Shown here piece after piece: positions 15,118 to 15,834 of a stretch of 15,834 nt of DNA. The number at the start of each line of letters is the position of its first letter. Positions within the stretch are counted from its first letter, which is position 1. Location: contig JAFOXE010000050.1 of the NCBI GenBank assembly GCA_017425765.1, positions 1-15,834 of the forward strand. Reading direction: 5' to 3'. Source of the stretch: Paraprevotella sp. (lineage in GTDB: Bacteria; Bacteroidota; Bacteroidia; Bacteroidales; Bacteroidaceae). The position numbers and the translations under genes were made by a program. The notes beneath the pieces were generated by a model. The model searched no databases. It worked only from the letters and a program-made list of their open reading frames with translations, and had not been told where the DNA came from.

Positions 15118-15648
15118 ATGAACAACGAGATATTATTAAAAAACCTGAGAAATGTTCCTGATTTCCCAATTCCGGGCATCCAGTTCAAGGACGTAAGCAC
15201 ATTATTTAAAAATGCAGAATGCCTTTCTGTTATCGTAAATGAGCTATACGAATTATACAAAGACAAAGGTATAACCAAGATTGTAGGCTTAGAGTCACGA
15301 GGATTCGTTGTAGGTGCAGCCTTAGCATTAAAGCTCGGTGCAGGATTTGTTATGTGTCGTAAACCGGGAAAACTACCCGCAGAAACCCTTAGCGAAACAT
15401 TCTTAAAAGAATATGGCGAGGATGTCTTGCACATTCATACGGACGCGATTAACGAAAACGATGTTGTACTCATTCACGACGACCTATTAGCAACCGGTGG
15501 CTCAATGAAAGCAGCGTATAACTTGGTTCAACAATTCCATCCTAAAAATACATACATCAACGTAATCATAGAACTTACAATAGAGGGTCTGCATGGTAGA
15601 GATGTATTCAATAAAGATGTAGATATAACAACTCTTATAAAAATCTAA
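15118..15648 (+). CDS. apt: Adenine phosphoribosyltransferase
   Basis: A 176-residue cytoplasmic salvage enzyme that joins adenine to PRPP to make AMP. Family features are 'RNVPDFPIPGIQFKD' (11-25), 'GLESRGFVVGAALA' (57-70), 'CRKPGKLPAET' (80-90) and the PRPP-binding loop DDLLATGGS (121-129). Length is normal for the family. It lies 59 bases after mnmG and is probably co-transcribed with it; no separate -7 element was seen in the gap. The gene reads visibly richer in A and T than frdA or dprA, without other signs of transfer. A terminator follows 62 bases after the stop. Confidence 0.97.
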   Translation: MNNEILLKNLRNVPDFPIPGIQFKDVSTLFKNAECLSVIVNELYELYKDKGITKIVGLESRGFVVGAALALKLGAGFVMCRKPGKLPAETLSETFLKEYGEDVLHIHTDAINENDVVLIHDDLLATGGSMKAAYNLVQQFHPKNTYINVIIELTIEGLHGRDVFNKDVDITTLIKI

Positions 15649-15709
15649 ATCGTGTGCATTACACTAAGTAAATACCTCATAAAAAGCACACCATTATAAG
15701 ATAAAGAAC

Positions 15710-15750
15710 AGGCGAGCATCTAACGTACAACTACATGCTCGCCTTCTTTT
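15710..15750 (+). terminator. Rho-independent terminator after apt
   Basis: A 10-bp stem (15710-15719 with 15735-15744, arms AGGCGAGCAT and ATGCTCGCCT) closes a 15-base loop and is followed by TCTTTT. This suggests the mnmG-apt transcript stops here. The reverse direction also has a weak T-rich tail (TGTTCTTT), so it may act both ways. Confidence 0.85.
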
Positions 15751-15772
15751 ATCAAGGCGTACACCAAAATCC

Positions 15773-15809
15773 AACGACACCACGGTGTCATTTTTAACTT
15801 AACGACACC
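15773..15809. repeat. Small GACACC repeat and hairpin at the right edge
   Basis: GACACC (15776-15781) faces GGTGTC (15784-15789), and the nine-base AACGACACC recurs at 15773-15781 and 15801-15809. A TTTTT run follows at 15791-15795. It could be a second weak terminator or a binding site for an unseen neighbouring gene. No gene is visible from 15649 to the end of the window. Confidence 0.35.
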
Positions 15810-15834
15810 TGCTTCAATCCATACCATGTCATCC

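Noticed and set aside
1..15834. CRISPR array, tRNA, rRNA, insertion sequence, prophage or toxin-antitoxin module
   Set aside because: No regular spaced repeats, cloverleaf, transposase or integrase motifs, or small paired genes were seen; almost all sequence is covered by recognisable core genes.

Overview
The window looks like chromosomal DNA from a member of the Bacteroidota, most likely order Bacteroidales and possibly Prevotella-like. Four things point there. The gene content fits: WbqC-family and DUF2851 proteins, tandem signal-peptidase-like genes beside dapB, and a frdC-frdA-frdB respiratory operon. Starts are not preceded by clear Shine-Dalgarno sequences. Several genes are preceded by the Bacteroidota -7 promoter element TAnnTTTG. 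The protein sequences are of Bacteroidales character. Genus is not established. There is no sign of a phage, insertion sequence, integrative element, CRISPR array, tRNA or rRNA; this is mostly core-genome housekeeping sequence.

Layout. (1) 1-1016 (+): the 3' part of an OprB-like outer-membrane porin, then a terminator and an intergenic patch rich in short palindromes. (2) 1295-2602 (+): a zinc M16 peptidase, meeting tail to tail with (3) a minus-strand operon that reads dapB (6269-5514), lepB (5489-4035), a signal-peptidase-like paralogue (4018-3257) and a WbqC-like protein (3264-2593). (4) 6365-9251 (+): DUF2851 protein, hot-dog thioesterase and dprA in a tight cluster, ending at a strong terminator. 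(5) 12967-9479 (-): frdC, frdA, frdB, encoding a five-helix di-haem-type quinol:fumarate reductase or succinate dehydrogenase, with its own terminator facing the dprA terminator. (6) 13187-15648 (+): mnmG and apt, with a parS-like ParB site in the 59-base gap between them, then a terminator.

How the genes work together. The frd operon builds the membrane fumarate reductase that anaerobic Bacteroidales use to make succinate. lepB and its paralogue sit in one transcript with the lysine/diaminopimelate gene dapB, linking envelope protein export with cell-wall precursor supply. mnmG (tRNA wobble-uridine modification) and apt (adenine salvage) are housekeeping genes. The parS match suggests this locus lies in the origin-proximal part of the chromosome.

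The most interesting points are: the parS match between mnmG and apt; the signal-peptidase paralogue that has lost both catalytic residues (Ser to Gly, Lys to Gly) and carries two CxxC pairs; the cluster of mutually exclusive palindromes upstream of the M16 peptidase; and the compact divergent frdC/mnmG promoter region with a direct repeat in the frdC leader.
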